Of a stretch of 62,485 bases of DNA, positions 43,032-52,900 are shown piece after piece; positions within the stretch are counted from its first letter, which is position 1, and each line of letters starts with the position of its first letter. This stretch comes from IGN2 sp964639955 (GTDB lineage: Bacteria; Bacteroidota; Ignavibacteria; Ignavibacteriales; Ignavibacteriaceae). The stretch spans positions 1 to 62,485 of the forward strand of contig CAZXGJ010000010.1 of NCBI GenBank assembly GCA_964639955.1, read 5' to 3'. A program made the position numbers and the translations under genes. Below the pieces are notes generated by a model. The model searched no databases. It was not told the origin of the DNA and saw only the letters and a program-made list of their open reading frames with translations.

Positions 43032-44369
43032 ATGAGCAAAAAACCTAAAATTTTTATTCTTGATACAAACGTTATTCTTCACGACTCAACCTGTATTCTT
43101 CAGTTTCAGGAGAATGATGTTGTAATTCCTCTGACTGTCTTAGAAGAGCTTGATCAGTTTAAAAGAGGCAGCCAGGTTATAAATCTTAATGCAAGAGAAT
43201 TTTCACGCACACTCGATTCACTTACAGGTCAGGATATATTTAACGGCGGTGTTTCGATGGGTGAAGGCCGCGGGCAACTACGTATTGCTATTTCACGCGG
43301 ACTTTCACAAGAGATTCGTGAAGTATTCAAAGAAGATACTCCCGATCATCGCATTCTGGGAACCGCACTCGAATGGCAGAAAAAATACAAAGAAACAAAT
43401 ACCGTCATTCTTGTAACCAAGGATGTAAACCTCCGGATGAAGGCCAAAGCACTTGGAATTCCTGCTGAAGATTATACAACAGATAGAATTGGAAGCATCG
43501 AAGAACTTTACAGCGGCAAACAAGTAATTGAAGATTTTGACGATGATAAAATAATTGAGCTGTTCCAACCTCCTTATGAAGTTCCTGCAGAACCTTTACT
43601 TGAAAGATTAAACGGAGAAGCTCTTCCGAATAAATATTTCATTCTTCGAAATGGAAATCGTTCTGTGCTAGCTAATCTGGATCAGAACAGAGAACATCTT
43701 CGAAAAGTTGATAAGAACGTTATTTACGGAATCACTCCAAGAAATGCTGAGCAAACTTTTGCAGTGGATGCGCTTACTAATCACGACATTCAATTAGTAT
43801 CATTAACAGGCAAAGCAGGAACAGGAAAAACACTTCTTGCTCTTGCGAGTGCACTCCAAGTAAGAAAATATTATAGACAAATTTTTATTGCCCGTCCGAT
43901 TGTTCCTCTGAGTAATAAAGATATCGGTTTTCTCCCGGGAGATGTTGAAAGTAAACTTGCACCTTATATGACTCCACTGTGGGACAATCTTAAAGTAATC
44001 CAGGATCAGTTTCCTGAGACAGATAAAAATCATCAATTGATTGATTCATTAATAAAAGAAGAAAAACTTGTAATCGAGCCGCTATCATACATTCGCGGAA
44101 GAAGTCTGCAGAGAATTTTCTTTATAGTTGATGAAGCACAGAACTTAACTCCTCACGAAATAAAAACAATTATCACACGTGCAGGCGAAGGATCAAAGCT
44201 CGTGTTTACAGGAGACATTTACCAGATAGATCATCCTTATCTTGATGGACAATCGAACGGCTTATCGTATCTTATTGATCGCTTTAAAGGTCAGAGATTA
44301 TATGCTCACGTGAATCTTGAAAAAGGTGAACGCAGCGAGCTGGCAGAGCTGGCGAGTAATCTTCTTTAA
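43032..44369 (+). CDS. PhoH-family protein with PIN domain
   Basis: The 445-residue protein joins an N-terminal PIN-like nuclease domain (I-F-I-L-D-T-N-V-I-L-H-D, Asp11; a second acidic site in V-T-K-D-V-N-L-R-M) to a C-terminal PhoH ATPase (Walker A GKAGTGKT, 260-267; Walker B F-F-I-V-D-E-A-Q-N-L-T-P). Such PIN-PhoH (PhoH2) proteins are described as RNA-degrading helicases. It is divergent from carA. No clear ribosome site precedes the ATG; CACCTTTTACATG stands there. Confidence 0.93.
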   Translation: MSKKPKIFILDTNVILHDSTCILQFQENDVVIPLTVLEELDQFKRGSQVINLNAREFSRTLDSLTGQDIFNGGVSMGEGRGQLRIAISRGLSQEIREVFKEDTPDHRILGTALEWQKKYKETNTVILVTKDVNLRMKAKALGIPAEDYTTDRIGSIEELYSGKQVIEDFDDDKIIELFQPPYEVPAEPLLERLNGEALPNKYFILRNGNRSVLANLDQNREHLRKVDKNVIYGITPRNAEQTFAVDALTNHDIQLVSLTGKAGTGKTLLALASALQVRKYYRQIFIARPIVPLSNKDIGFLPGDVESKLAPYMTPLWDNLKVIQDQFPETDKNHQLIDSLIKEEKLVIEPLSYIRGRSLQRIFFIVDEAQNLTPHEIKTIITRAGEGSKLVFTGDIYQIDHPYLDGQSNGLSYLIDRFKGQRLYAHVNLEKGERSELAELASNLL

Positions 44370-44376
44370 ATCTTGA

Positions 44377-44400
44377 AGGGGTTCAAAATTTTGAACCCCT
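44377..44400. terminator. 24-bp perfect palindrome between phoH and hslU
   Basis: AGGGGTTCAAAA is followed at once by its exact complement, with no loop. It lies eight bases after the phoH stop and 22 bases before the convergent hslU end. No U-run follows on either side, so it may be a bidirectional transcript end or a protein-binding site. Confidence 0.55.
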
Positions 44401-44422
44401 GCATACTCGATTATATTTTCTT

Positions 44423-45835
44423 CTACAAAATAAACTTACTCAGGTCTCTGTCTTTTACAATCTTATCAAGCTTTTCCTGTACAAACTTTGCAGTGATATT
44501 AATTGTTTCAGCCGGAATTTTATCCGGCACATCGAATAAAATTTCATCGAGTAAAGTTGTTAGTATCGTGTGAAGTCTTCTTGCACCGATATTCTCCACG
44601 GCTTCGTTGACTTCAGTAGCGATACGTGCTATTTCTCTTATTCCATCATCAGTGAAGTGTAACTTAACTCCTTCAGTTTCCAGCAAAGCAGAGTATTGTT
44701 TTAATAAAGCATTCTGAGGAGTTGTTAAAATCTGTACGAAGTCTTCTTCGGTTAAACTCCTGAGTTCAACCCGAATTGGAAATCTTCCCTGCAATTCCGG
44801 AATAAGATCGGATGGTTTTGAAACATGGAAAGCTCCTGAAGCAATGAACAAAACGTGATCCGTTCTAACTACTCCGTACTTTGTATTTACATTTGTCCCT
44901 TCAACAATCGGGAGAAGATCTCTTTGCACACCTTCGCGGGAAACATCTGGACCATGCCCCTTGCCGCCGCTGCTGGCTACTTTATCAATTTCATCAATGA
45001 AAATTATTCCTGATTCTTCCACTCGTTTGATTGCTTCACGCTGAACTGCTTCCATATCAATTAATTTTTGTGCTTCTTCCTGAGCAAGTATTTGCCTCGC
45101 TTCGGCAATTGTGGTTTTTCTTTTCTTCCGTTTTTTTGGCATAAGGTTGCCCATTATTTCCTGGATGTTTATTCCCATATCATCCATACCGAAAGGCCCC
45201 ATAATCTGCATACCGATTGCCGGCGGTGCCTGCGAATCGAACTCAACCATTTTGTCATCCATTTCACCGTTTTTCATTTTTTCTTTCATCCACTCGCGCG
45301 TTTTTTTATTCTGATATTCTTCTGAGTTTATTTCATTTGTGTGTTGTTCAATATCTGTCTGAGCCTGAACCTGAACCGGCTGTACCGGTTGATGGGGTTT
45401 ACGAACGGGAGGAATAAGAATATCAAGTATTCTTTCGTCAGCCAGGTTTTCTGCTTTAGACTGCACTTCTTTTGTCTTTTCTGCTTTTACCATATTGACG
45501 GCAAAGTCGGTAAGATCGCGAACCATTGATTCAACGTCTCTTCCAACGTATCCTACCTCGGTGAATTTTGATGCTTCAACTTTTACAAATGGTGCAGCAG
45601 CAAGCTTTGCCAGCCGGCGGGAAATTTCTGTTTTACCAACACCGGTTGGTCCAATCAAAATTATATTGTTAGGCAGAATTTCTTCCCGCAGGACATCTTC
45701 AATCTGCTGCCTTCTCCATCTATTACGGAGTGCTATTGCAACTGCCCGTTTCGCTTCGGTCTGACCAATAATATATTTATCGAGCTCTTCTACTATTTTA
45801 CCCGGTGTTAATTCCTGCATTGATCTTTCATTCAT
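44423..45835 (-). CDS. hslU: ATP-dependent protease ATPase subunit HslU
   Basis: A 470-residue AAA+ unfoldase with the P-loop G-P-T-G-V-G-K-T (62-69), a long I-domain (about 110-245, with a P-V-Q-P-V-Q proline-glutamine linker and K-K-R-K-K-R-K) and Walker B G-I-I-F-I-D-E-I-D-K. It forms hexamers that feed proteins to HslV. The C-terminal residues K-F-I-L fit the HslU tail that docks into HslV. It follows hslV by 14 bp in one operon, with AAGGAGT as ribosome site. Confidence 0.96.
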   Translation of the reverse strand: MNERSMQELTPGKIVEELDKYIIGQTEAKRAVAIALRNRWRRQQIEDVLREEILPNNIILIGPTGVGKTEISRRLAKLAAAPFVKVEASKFTEVGYVGRDVESMVRDLTDFAVNMVKAEKTKEVQSKAENLADERILDILIPPVRKPHQPVQPVQVQAQTDIEQHTNEINSEEYQNKKTREWMKEKMKNGEMDDKMVEFDSQAPPAIGMQIMGPFGMDDMGINIQEIMGNLMPKKRKKRKTTIAEARQILAQEEAQKLIDMEAVQREAIKRVEESGIIFIDEIDKVASSGGKGHGPDVSREGVQRDLLPIVEGTNVNTKYGVVRTDHVLFIASGAFHVSKPSDLIPELQGRFPIRVELRSLTEEDFVQILTTPQNALLKQYSALLETEGVKLHFTDDGIREIARIATEVNEAVENIGARRLHTILTTLLDEILFDVPDKIPAETINITAKFVQEKLDKIVKDRDLSKFIL

Positions 45836-45849
45836 TTCAAATATACTCC

Positions 45850-46389
45850 TTAGTCGATTACTTCAACATTTATTTTATCGTTCGTGTAGATACAAATCTC
45901 AGCGGCAGACTTAAGTGATTCTTCGGCAATTTCTTTAGCAGAAAGCCTGCTGTATTTTTTCAGCATTCTTGCTGCTGATAAAGCATACATACCGCCGGAA
46001 CCAATTGCAACAATTTTATCATCCGGCTCGATTACATCACCATTGCCCGAGATAATGAGGGCTGTATCTTTTGATACAACTGCCAGCATTGCTTCAAGCC
46101 GCCGTAAGATTTTATCTGTACGCCAATCTTTTGCTAGTTCAACTGCGGCGCGGTAAACATTTCCACGGTACTGCTGAAGTTTATCTTCAAACCTTTCCAT
46201 CAAAGAAAAAGCATCTGCGGCCCCGCCGGCAAATCCGCAAATAACTTTTCCTTCAGAAAGCTTACGGATTTTCAGTGCATTGTGTTTCATTATTGTATTG
46301 CCAATTGAAACCTGCCCGTCTCCGCCGAGAGCAGCAGTTCCATTGTGAACAATTCCAAGTATTGTTGTTGATCTTATTTTATTATTCAT
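45850..46389 (-). CDS. hslV: ATP-dependent protease peptidase subunit HslV
   Basis: The 179-residue protease subunit of HslVU. A short propeptide (M-N-N-K-I-R-S) precedes the catalytic threonine (Thr8, T-T-I-L-G-I), followed by H-N-G-T-A-A-L-G-G-D-G-Q. The family motif A-G-G-A-A-D-A-F-S-L is present. It starts 13 bp after the methyltransferase gene and lies before hslU. Confidence 0.96.
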   Translation of the reverse strand: MNNKIRSTTILGIVHNGTAALGGDGQVSIGNTIMKHNALKIRKLSEGKVICGFAGGAADAFSLMERFEDKLQQYRGNVYRAAVELAKDWRTDKILRRLEAMLAVVSKDTALIISGNGDVIEPDDKIVAIGSGGMYALSAARMLKKYSRLSAKEIAEESLKSAAEICIYTNDKINVEVID

Positions 46390-46402
46390 AAATTTTTTCC
46401 GT

Positions 46403-47053
46403 TCAATTTTCAGTTATAAAATTTCGATTGTAAGGTTTAAAAAGTTTAAAAGGAACGATTCCCGGCACTACCTTTTTGTAATTTTCATAAACCTCGCCAA
46501 ACTGCCTCACTAATTTCTTCTCTTCAAAGTAAGAGCCAATGTAAAAATAAGCCACTATGCAGATGAAGAATGTGAGATAAAACAAATCCATTACCGGTCT
46601 GAATAGAAGAAATACTATTGAAAAGAAATATACCGGATGCCTTGAGTATTTGTATGGTCCTTTAATTTTCAAAGTAAGTTCTTCATCAAGCAAGGTTGTG
46701 TAATTATTTTCTAAAAATCGTTTTACCTGGCTCAGACCTAAAAATTCTGTTAAACAAATATACCTAAACACCCAGAATAACCCTGCCAAAGCAGCGAACT
46801 GCGGAATTAAAACGATTAAATCGAAAGGCTCAGGCAGATCATAAATAATAACATAAGGTTTGGGCGCCATTTCATAAACCAGATAAAGCAAAATTAATGA
46901 AAACAGATTATAGAAGAGCCTGTAAAAAGCAATCAACCCGCCAAATGTTTTTTTAAATAGTAGTTTTACTTCTTGGGAGGCAAGCAGAGAATGGATAAAA
47001 CCATAGAGAGTAAACAATATTACAATTAACAGAACATCAGATATGTATTCCAT
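46403..47053 (-). CDS. Isoprenylcysteine methyltransferase-like membrane protein
   Basis: A 216-residue integral membrane protein with five or six helices. The C-terminal P-Y-K-Y-S-R-H-P-V-Y-F segment and the later E-E-K-K-L-V-R-Q-F-G-E-V-Y-E-N-Y motif are shared by ICMT and PEMT-like methyltransferases, which bind S-adenosylmethionine at that place. The substrate is unknown. It overlaps the rpoN stop by one base, so translation is coupled in the rpoN-hslVU operon. Confidence 0.82.
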   Translation of the reverse strand: MEYISDVLLIVILFTLYGFIHSLLASQEVKLLFKKTFGGLIAFYRLFYNLFSLILLYLVYEMAPKPYVIIYDLPEPFDLIVLIPQFAALAGLFWVFRYICLTEFLGLSQVKRFLENNYTTLLDEELTLKIKGPYKYSRHPVYFFSIVFLLFRPVMDLFYLTFFICIVAYFYIGSYFEEKKLVRQFGEVYENYKKVVPGIVPFKLFKPYNRNFITEN

Positions 47054-48498
47054 TACAATTCTTTACGCAGGCGCGCAACCGGCAGCCGGAGCTGCTCACG
47101 GTATTTGGCAACGGTTCTTCTTGCGATGTGTATGCCTTCGGCATTTAGCAATTCCGCCAGCTTATCATCGCTGTAAGGTTTTCTTTTATCTTCTGTATCC
47201 ATTATTTCTTTCAATCTCTCTTTGATATGCTTATTTGAAACTTCCTCGCCAGTGTCTGTGGAGAGCCCTTCGCTAAAGAAATATTTAAGCTCATGAATTC
47301 CCTGCAGACTCTGAACATACTTCCCGTTAACCACCCGGCTTATAGTAGAAATATCCATATTAATTTCCTCGGCAATGTCTTTGTATATCATCGGCTTCAA
47401 AGCCTTGGCTCCTCTCTCAAAAAATTCATATTGCCTGTGGAAGATAGCCTGCATAATTTTCATAAGCGTTTCCCTTCTCTGTTGAATGCAGGCGATAAAC
47501 CATTTTGCAGATTCAAATTTTTCGCGAAGGAATTTATAAGTTTCCTTCTCCCTTGTGCTTTTTTTTCCGCGTTTGTTGTTTTCAAACATTTCCAGATACT
47601 GCCTGTTGATCGTTACCGAAGGCATGCTCCTGTCATTAAGTGTAATGACGTAATCGTTCTCTACTTTGTCTATAATGAAATCGGGCGAAATCTGGTTCAT
47701 CTCGGCAGATTCAATATTGCCTTCGCCGGGTTTTGGGTTTAAACTTTGAATGAGATAAACTGTTTCCTTAAGCGTTTCCTCGGTAAGATTCATTTTTTGC
47801 TTCAGAGTATCAAATCTTCTTTTGGTAAAATCGTCGTAATAATCTTCAATCATCTTTTCTGCAATATATTTGTAATAGGGGTCAGCATCTTTACTTTTTC
47901 GCAGTTGTACAAGCAGGCATTCCCGGAGATCGCGGCTTGCTATTCCTATTGGATCGAAGTTTTGAATTTTTTTAAGCACTGCTTCAGCAGCTTCGGGATT
48001 AATCTTGAGATGCTCAAACAGCTCCAGTTCATTTATTAAATCCTCAAGCGATCTCTTCAAATAACCGCTTTCATCAAGGTTGCCTATTATTTCTTCACCA
48101 AGGCGGGTTTCTTCTTCACTCAGGTTTAGCATATGCAGCTGATCGAGTAAATGTTCTGAAAGAGTTTCCCTTACCGGCGCCAGGGGATGATATTGTTCTT
48201 CATCGCTGCTGCGGTAAACACGCTCATGGTCATAATCTGCATCATTCATAAAATCTTCCAGCTCGAACTCTTCCTTATCAGGATCTTTTATTTCTTCCGC
48301 TTCAATTTCTTCATCGCGTTCTTTATCATCCTGTTCCTGAGTAAGCTCAATTTCCTCTTCCAGGATCGGGTTCAATTCAAGTTCTGTTTTTATTCTTTGT
48401 TCAAGGGCAAGGGTGTTCAGCTGCAGTAATTTTTGATATTGAATCTGCTGCGGCGATAATTTTTGCTGCTGAGTAAGCCGCTGGTTTAAAGTAAGCAT
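47053..48498 (-). CDS. rpoN: RNA polymerase sigma-54 factor
   Basis: The 481-residue RpoN has region I (Q-R-L-T-Q-Q-Q-K-L-S-P-Q-Q, residues 6-18, then L-E-L-N-P-I-L-E-E-E), an acidic region II (about 55-90), the core-binding region and the DNA-binding part with the RpoN box A-R-R-T-V-A-K-Y-R-E (459-468). It recognises -24/-12 promoters and needs AAA+ activators, two of which are encoded in this window. The ribosome site GGAAGG lies five bases before the ATG. It follows DUF3109 after one base and is cotranscribed with hslV and hslU. Confidence 0.97.
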   Translation of the reverse strand: MLTLNQRLTQQQKLSPQQIQYQKLLQLNTLALEQRIKTELELNPILEEEIELTQEQDDKERDEEIEAEEIKDPDKEEFELEDFMNDADYDHERVYRSSDEEQYHPLAPVRETLSEHLLDQLHMLNLSEEETRLGEEIIGNLDESGYLKRSLEDLINELELFEHLKINPEAAEAVLKKIQNFDPIGIASRDLRECLLVQLRKSKDADPYYKYIAEKMIEDYYDDFTKRRFDTLKQKMNLTEETLKETVYLIQSLNPKPGEGNIESAEMNQISPDFIIDKVENDYVITLNDRSMPSVTINRQYLEMFENNKRGKKSTREKETYKFLREKFESAKWFIACIQQRRETLMKIMQAIFHRQYEFFERGAKALKPMIYKDIAEEINMDISTISRVVNGKYVQSLQGIHELKYFFSEGLSTDTGEEVSNKHIKERLKEIMDTEDKRKPYSDDKLAELLNAEGIHIARRTVAKYREQLRLPVARLRKEL

Positions 48499-48499
48499 T

Positions 48500-49066
48500 T
48501 TACCTTCCGATGGTTTCCATTAAATGTAAATACCACTCATCGCCATAAAGACGGCTGAGCGGTTCTTTGCAAAATTCTGCTATTGTTGTATTGTTCAGTA
48601 TACCGTTTTCTAAAGCCGGTGAGCATTCATCAAGCTTTTCATATTTCAAAATATCTCCGCCGAAATCTGAACGACGAATAGGAAACAAATGACAGGATAA
48701 CGGTTTTCTGAAATCAGTCTCTCCGGCAATGAATGCCTTTTCAATTGCGCATTTAGCTATTCCATTATCATAAAAAACAAAAACACAGGCGCGGTTGCTA
48801 AAGCTTCTTGTCATTACTTCATTTCTCTTTACTTCGAAAAATCCATTTTCCTCAATTTCCTTCCGGTGGTTAGCCGGCAAATATCGTTTTACCTTGTGAA
48901 GGATATGCTCTATAGATATTACCTCTTCATGTGTAAGCGGGGCACCATAATGGCTTTCGAAAGTACAACAAGCTCCCTTGCATTTTAGTAAATCACACTT
49001 GAAGTGTATTTCAGCAATTTCCTGTCCAACTAAGATCCCTGAAACCGGTAAAAATTTCTCATCCAT
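48500..49066 (-). CDS. DUF3109 family cysteine-rich protein
   Basis: A 188-residue protein of DUF3109, recognised by its cysteine motif C-D-L-L-K-C-K-G-A-C-C (Cys24, Cys29, Cys33, Cys34) with a later cysteine in S-C-H-L-F-P-I-R. These positions resemble the YkgJ-like metal-binding proteins, so a bound iron or zinc is likely; the function is unknown. It is the first gene of the operon that continues with rpoN. Confidence 0.88.
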   Translation of the reverse strand: MDEKFLPVSGILVGQEIAEIHFKCDLLKCKGACCTFESHYGAPLTHEEVISIEHILHKVKRYLPANHRKEIEENGFFEVKRNEVMTRSFSNRACVFVFYDNGIAKCAIEKAFIAGETDFRKPLSCHLFPIRRSDFGGDILKYEKLDECSPALENGILNNTTIAEFCKEPLSRLYGDEWYLHLMETIGR

Positions 49067-49182
49067 AAGTGTGGAATAATTTTTGAGAAAAAATAAACAA
49101 TAGATTCTTTTTTACAAAGTTTAAATACTCTTCCCAATTCTTTAAATTCAAGCCTGAATTATCATAAAAATGCCCCATCAAA

Positions 49183-49950
49183 ATGAACCTAAGAGAAAAA
49201 GTAGTAGTTATAACCGGAGCCACCTCTGGAATTGGCTATTCCCTTGCAAAATTACTGCCAAAAGAAAATTGTTCGCTTGCTCTTATCGCCAGAAGCGAAA
49301 ATAAACTTGATGATTTAATAACCTGGCTGCAATTCAACAAAGCAAAAGCTTATAAATGCGACGTTCGTAAACCGGATGAAGTTAAGAATACATTCGGAAA
49401 GATTAAAAAAGATTTCAATAAAATTGATATTGCAATACTGAATGCCGGTGTTTCCCAGAGGGCTGATGTTAATAGCTTTTCATCGGCTTCAGCAAAAGAA
49501 ATTTTTGATACCAATGTACTTGGAGTGGCAAATTGTATCGAGCAATTGCTTCCGGATTTTATAGCCGATAAGAAAGGAATGATAGTCGGTGTATCGAGCT
49601 TGTCGGATGCCAGGGGTTTTCCGCGCAGCGGATTTTACAGTGCAAGTAAATCTGCTGTAAGTTTTCTGCTGGAAAGCTTAAGAGTTGAAGTTAAACCTTT
49701 TGGTATAAAAGTACTAACCGTTAAGCCGGGTTTTATTAAAACGCCTATGACGGATAAAAATGAATTCCATATGCCGTTCCTGATGGAGGTTGATAAAGCA
49801 TCAAGAATTATAATAGATGGGATAAAGAAGGAAAAGAAAATTATTCAGTTCCCGCTTCCGATAGTATTGGGATCAAAGCTGCTTAAGATTATGCCTGATT
49901 TTTTATTCGATTATCTGATGAGCAAGAAATTACCGCCAAGGAAAAAATAA
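49183..49950 (+). CDS. Short-chain dehydrogenase/reductase
   Basis: A 255-residue SDR with the cofactor motif T-G-A-T-S-G-I-G (11-18), N-A-G-V-S and the catalytic pair Y-S-A-S-K (Tyr152, Lys156). The C-terminal extension (L-P-I-V-L-G-S-K-L-L-K-I-M-P) is hydrophobic, as in membrane-associated members of the DHRS7 type. The substrate is unknown. The gene has only a weak ribosome site. Confidence 0.9.
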   Translation: MNLREKVVVITGATSGIGYSLAKLLPKENCSLALIARSENKLDDLITWLQFNKAKAYKCDVRKPDEVKNTFGKIKKDFNKIDIAILNAGVSQRADVNSFSSASAKEIFDTNVLGVANCIEQLLPDFIADKKGMIVGVSSLSDARGFPRSGFYSASKSAVSFLLESLRVEVKPFGIKVLTVKPGFIKTPMTDKNEFHMPFLMEVDKASRIIIDGIKKEKKIIQFPLPIVLGSKLLKIMPDFLFDYLMSKKLPPRKK

Positions 49951-49963
49951 TTTATAAATCAAG

Positions 49964-52900
49964 ATGACTAAAAAATTCACTTTAATAATCATTGCTTCCT
50001 GTGCGCAGATTTTTTCGCAATCAGATTCTACTCTTATCTTCAGTGAAGTTATGTTTTATCCGCAGACCGGCCCGAACGAATTTATTGAGTTGTATAATTA
50101 TAGTGAAACCGAGAGCATTGACCTTAATTCCTATAAAATAAAGTACTACACATCTTCGGCAGATATAATTACCGATACCGGCGAGGGAACAATTCTTCTG
50201 CCAAAGTCTTTTGCAATTGTACTTGAAGCTGATTACCCCTTTGGTGCAGGAATTTACGATGGATTAATTCCTCCGGAAGCATTATTACTTAAAATAACTG
50301 ATAATTCTTTTGGCTCATCGGGAATGTCCAACACTGAAAACAGACCGCTTTGGTTAATTAACTCTGCCAACGATACTCTCGAAGCGTACTTTTATTCGGC
50401 AAATAATTCTCAGGCGCGCTCCGATGAAAAAATTAATTTAATAAACGACAGCTCCCAGAGCAATTGGGCAAACTCACTGGTTACAAATGGAACCCCGGGA
50501 TTTCAGAATTCAGTTACTCCGTTTCAGTTTGACCTGCAGATGGCTTCTGTTACTTTTCAGCCGGTTGTTCCGGTTCAGGGAGATGATGTTACAATTTTTG
50601 CCAAAGTAAAAAATATAGGAATAAACGCTGCAAACAATTATTCAATTGAGATTTATAATGATGCTGATTTTGATTCTACTGCTGATCCGGGTGAAATAAT
50701 TTTTTCTCAGCAATACACTAACCTGTTTCCGGGAGATTCAACCACAGCGAATACCATTATGAGTTCTCTGCCTGCCGGTAATTACCAGGTAATTGCGCAG
50801 GTAATATTTTCACCGGATGAAAACCTCTCCAACAACGAACTTATAAAATCGTTTATAGTCGTTCCCCCCGGAACGAACTACAACGATGTTGTCATTAATG
50901 AAATAATGTATTCACCGTCTACAGGCCAGCCGGAGTGGGTTGAGCTTTACAACAGGACCGGTTCGCCCAAAAACCTCAGGAACTGGAAATTTTCCGATGC
51001 TTCTTCATCTGTTACAATTACCAATCTTGATAAACTTATTCCAGCAGAATCTTACATTGTGTTAACTGCTGACTCATCAATTTTAAATTTCTATAATATT
51101 TCTTCGGAAATAATTGAACTCAACCTGCCGGCTTTGAACAACAGCGGTGACGCAGTTGTGATTGCTGATTCACTTGGGAATATAATCGACTCTCTTTTTT
51201 ACTACCCGAATTGGGGAGGAAGTGAGGGCGGACGTTCACTTGAAAGAATTTCTGCAGATGGCCTTTCAACCGACCCGGCTAACTGGGGAACTTCTATAAA
51301 TGTTTTCAAAGCAACTCCTGGTATTATTAACTCACTCACCCGGAAAAATTTTGATGTTGTTTTATCTGATATTCTTTTTGATCCGCAGTTTCCCCTGGAA
51401 GGTGACACGATAATTGTTTCAGCCAAAGTGAGGAACATCGGTACTAACGATGCAAACTTTTTCCTGCAATTATTTGAAGATACAAACCTCGATTCTATTC
51501 CGGACGTGCTCGCTGCAAGTTTGCTGAATCTTTTCCTGCCAGCCGGTGATTCTTCAACTTACAACTTCAATTACTTTATTGAAAATATTCAATCACGCAG
51601 AGGATTTTTTGCAATTGCAATATTCAACCCTGATGAAGACACAACAAACAATAAGCTCTATAAAACAATTGAGCCGGGGCTGCCCTCTCAGTCGATCGTC
51701 ATAAATGAAATAATGTACTCACCGCTTGGCGGAGAACCGGAATGGATTGAATTATATAACAGAACTGATGAATTAATTAATCTTATTGGCTGGGGTGTAA
51801 GCGATATTATCACCACTCCTTCTGAGGTAATAATTGAGGAGAATTTATTCATTGAACCAAATTCATATCTGGTTCTAAGCAGAAGCAGCACAATTTACAA
51901 CTATCATCGCTACATACCCGCAGAGGTGCTTGTTATTTCCATTCCTTCACTGAATAACGACGTTGATGGTGTTATACTTACAGACGATCGTGGATTAACT
52001 ATCGATTCTGTTCTTTATCTTAATGAATGGGGCGGCACAAACGGCAGTTCACTGGAAAGAGTTTCCGTAAATGCCGGATCCAACCTTGCATCGAACTGGG
52101 GAAGCTCGTTTGATATTGAACAAAGCACTCCGGGTAGAATCAACAGCTTAACGCCGAAGCAATTCGATCTTTCTGTAGCCGGATTAAATTTCAGTCCGCG
52201 CTTTCCTGTTGAGGGGGATGATGTTTTTGTATCGGCAATAACCAGGAATAACGGAAGCAACGATGCTTTAAACTTCAGCATAGAGTTTTATATCGATACC
52301 GATTCTAATAACGTAATCGACTACTTGCTAAGCAGGGAAACCGGTTTAATTCTTTTAGCTGGTGACTCCTCTGCTTTTGTATCAACTTTCCCGATTCAAA
52401 ATCTCACCGGCAGAATTTTGACTGCTGTTAGAGTTGTTTATTCACAAGATGAAGATACATTGAATAACTATTTTGAAAGAGCTATTGAACCCGGCTTTCC
52501 AGGTAAAATCATACTGGTTAATGAGGTGATGTACAATCCTGCCGATAGTGAACCGGAGTGGATTGAAGCAGTAAATGTTTCCGGAGAAGAAATTAACATA
52601 AAAGATTGGCTGGTCAGCGATGTACTATCAACACCAACAAAAAATTTTATAACAAATACTAACGAATTGATTCAGCCGGATGAATATTTTGTGATTGCAA
52701 AAGATACTTCATTCAACACATTTCATCCCGAAGTTACTGCTAAAGTTTTTATCGCCAATTTCGGGACTCTCGGTAACCCAGCCGACGGAGTTGTAATTTA
52801 TGATTTCAGAGATGGCATAATCGACAGCTTGTTTTACCGCTCTTCCTGGGGAGGCGGCAAAGGTCTTTCGCTTGAGAGAATTTCACTGGATGAAGAGACA

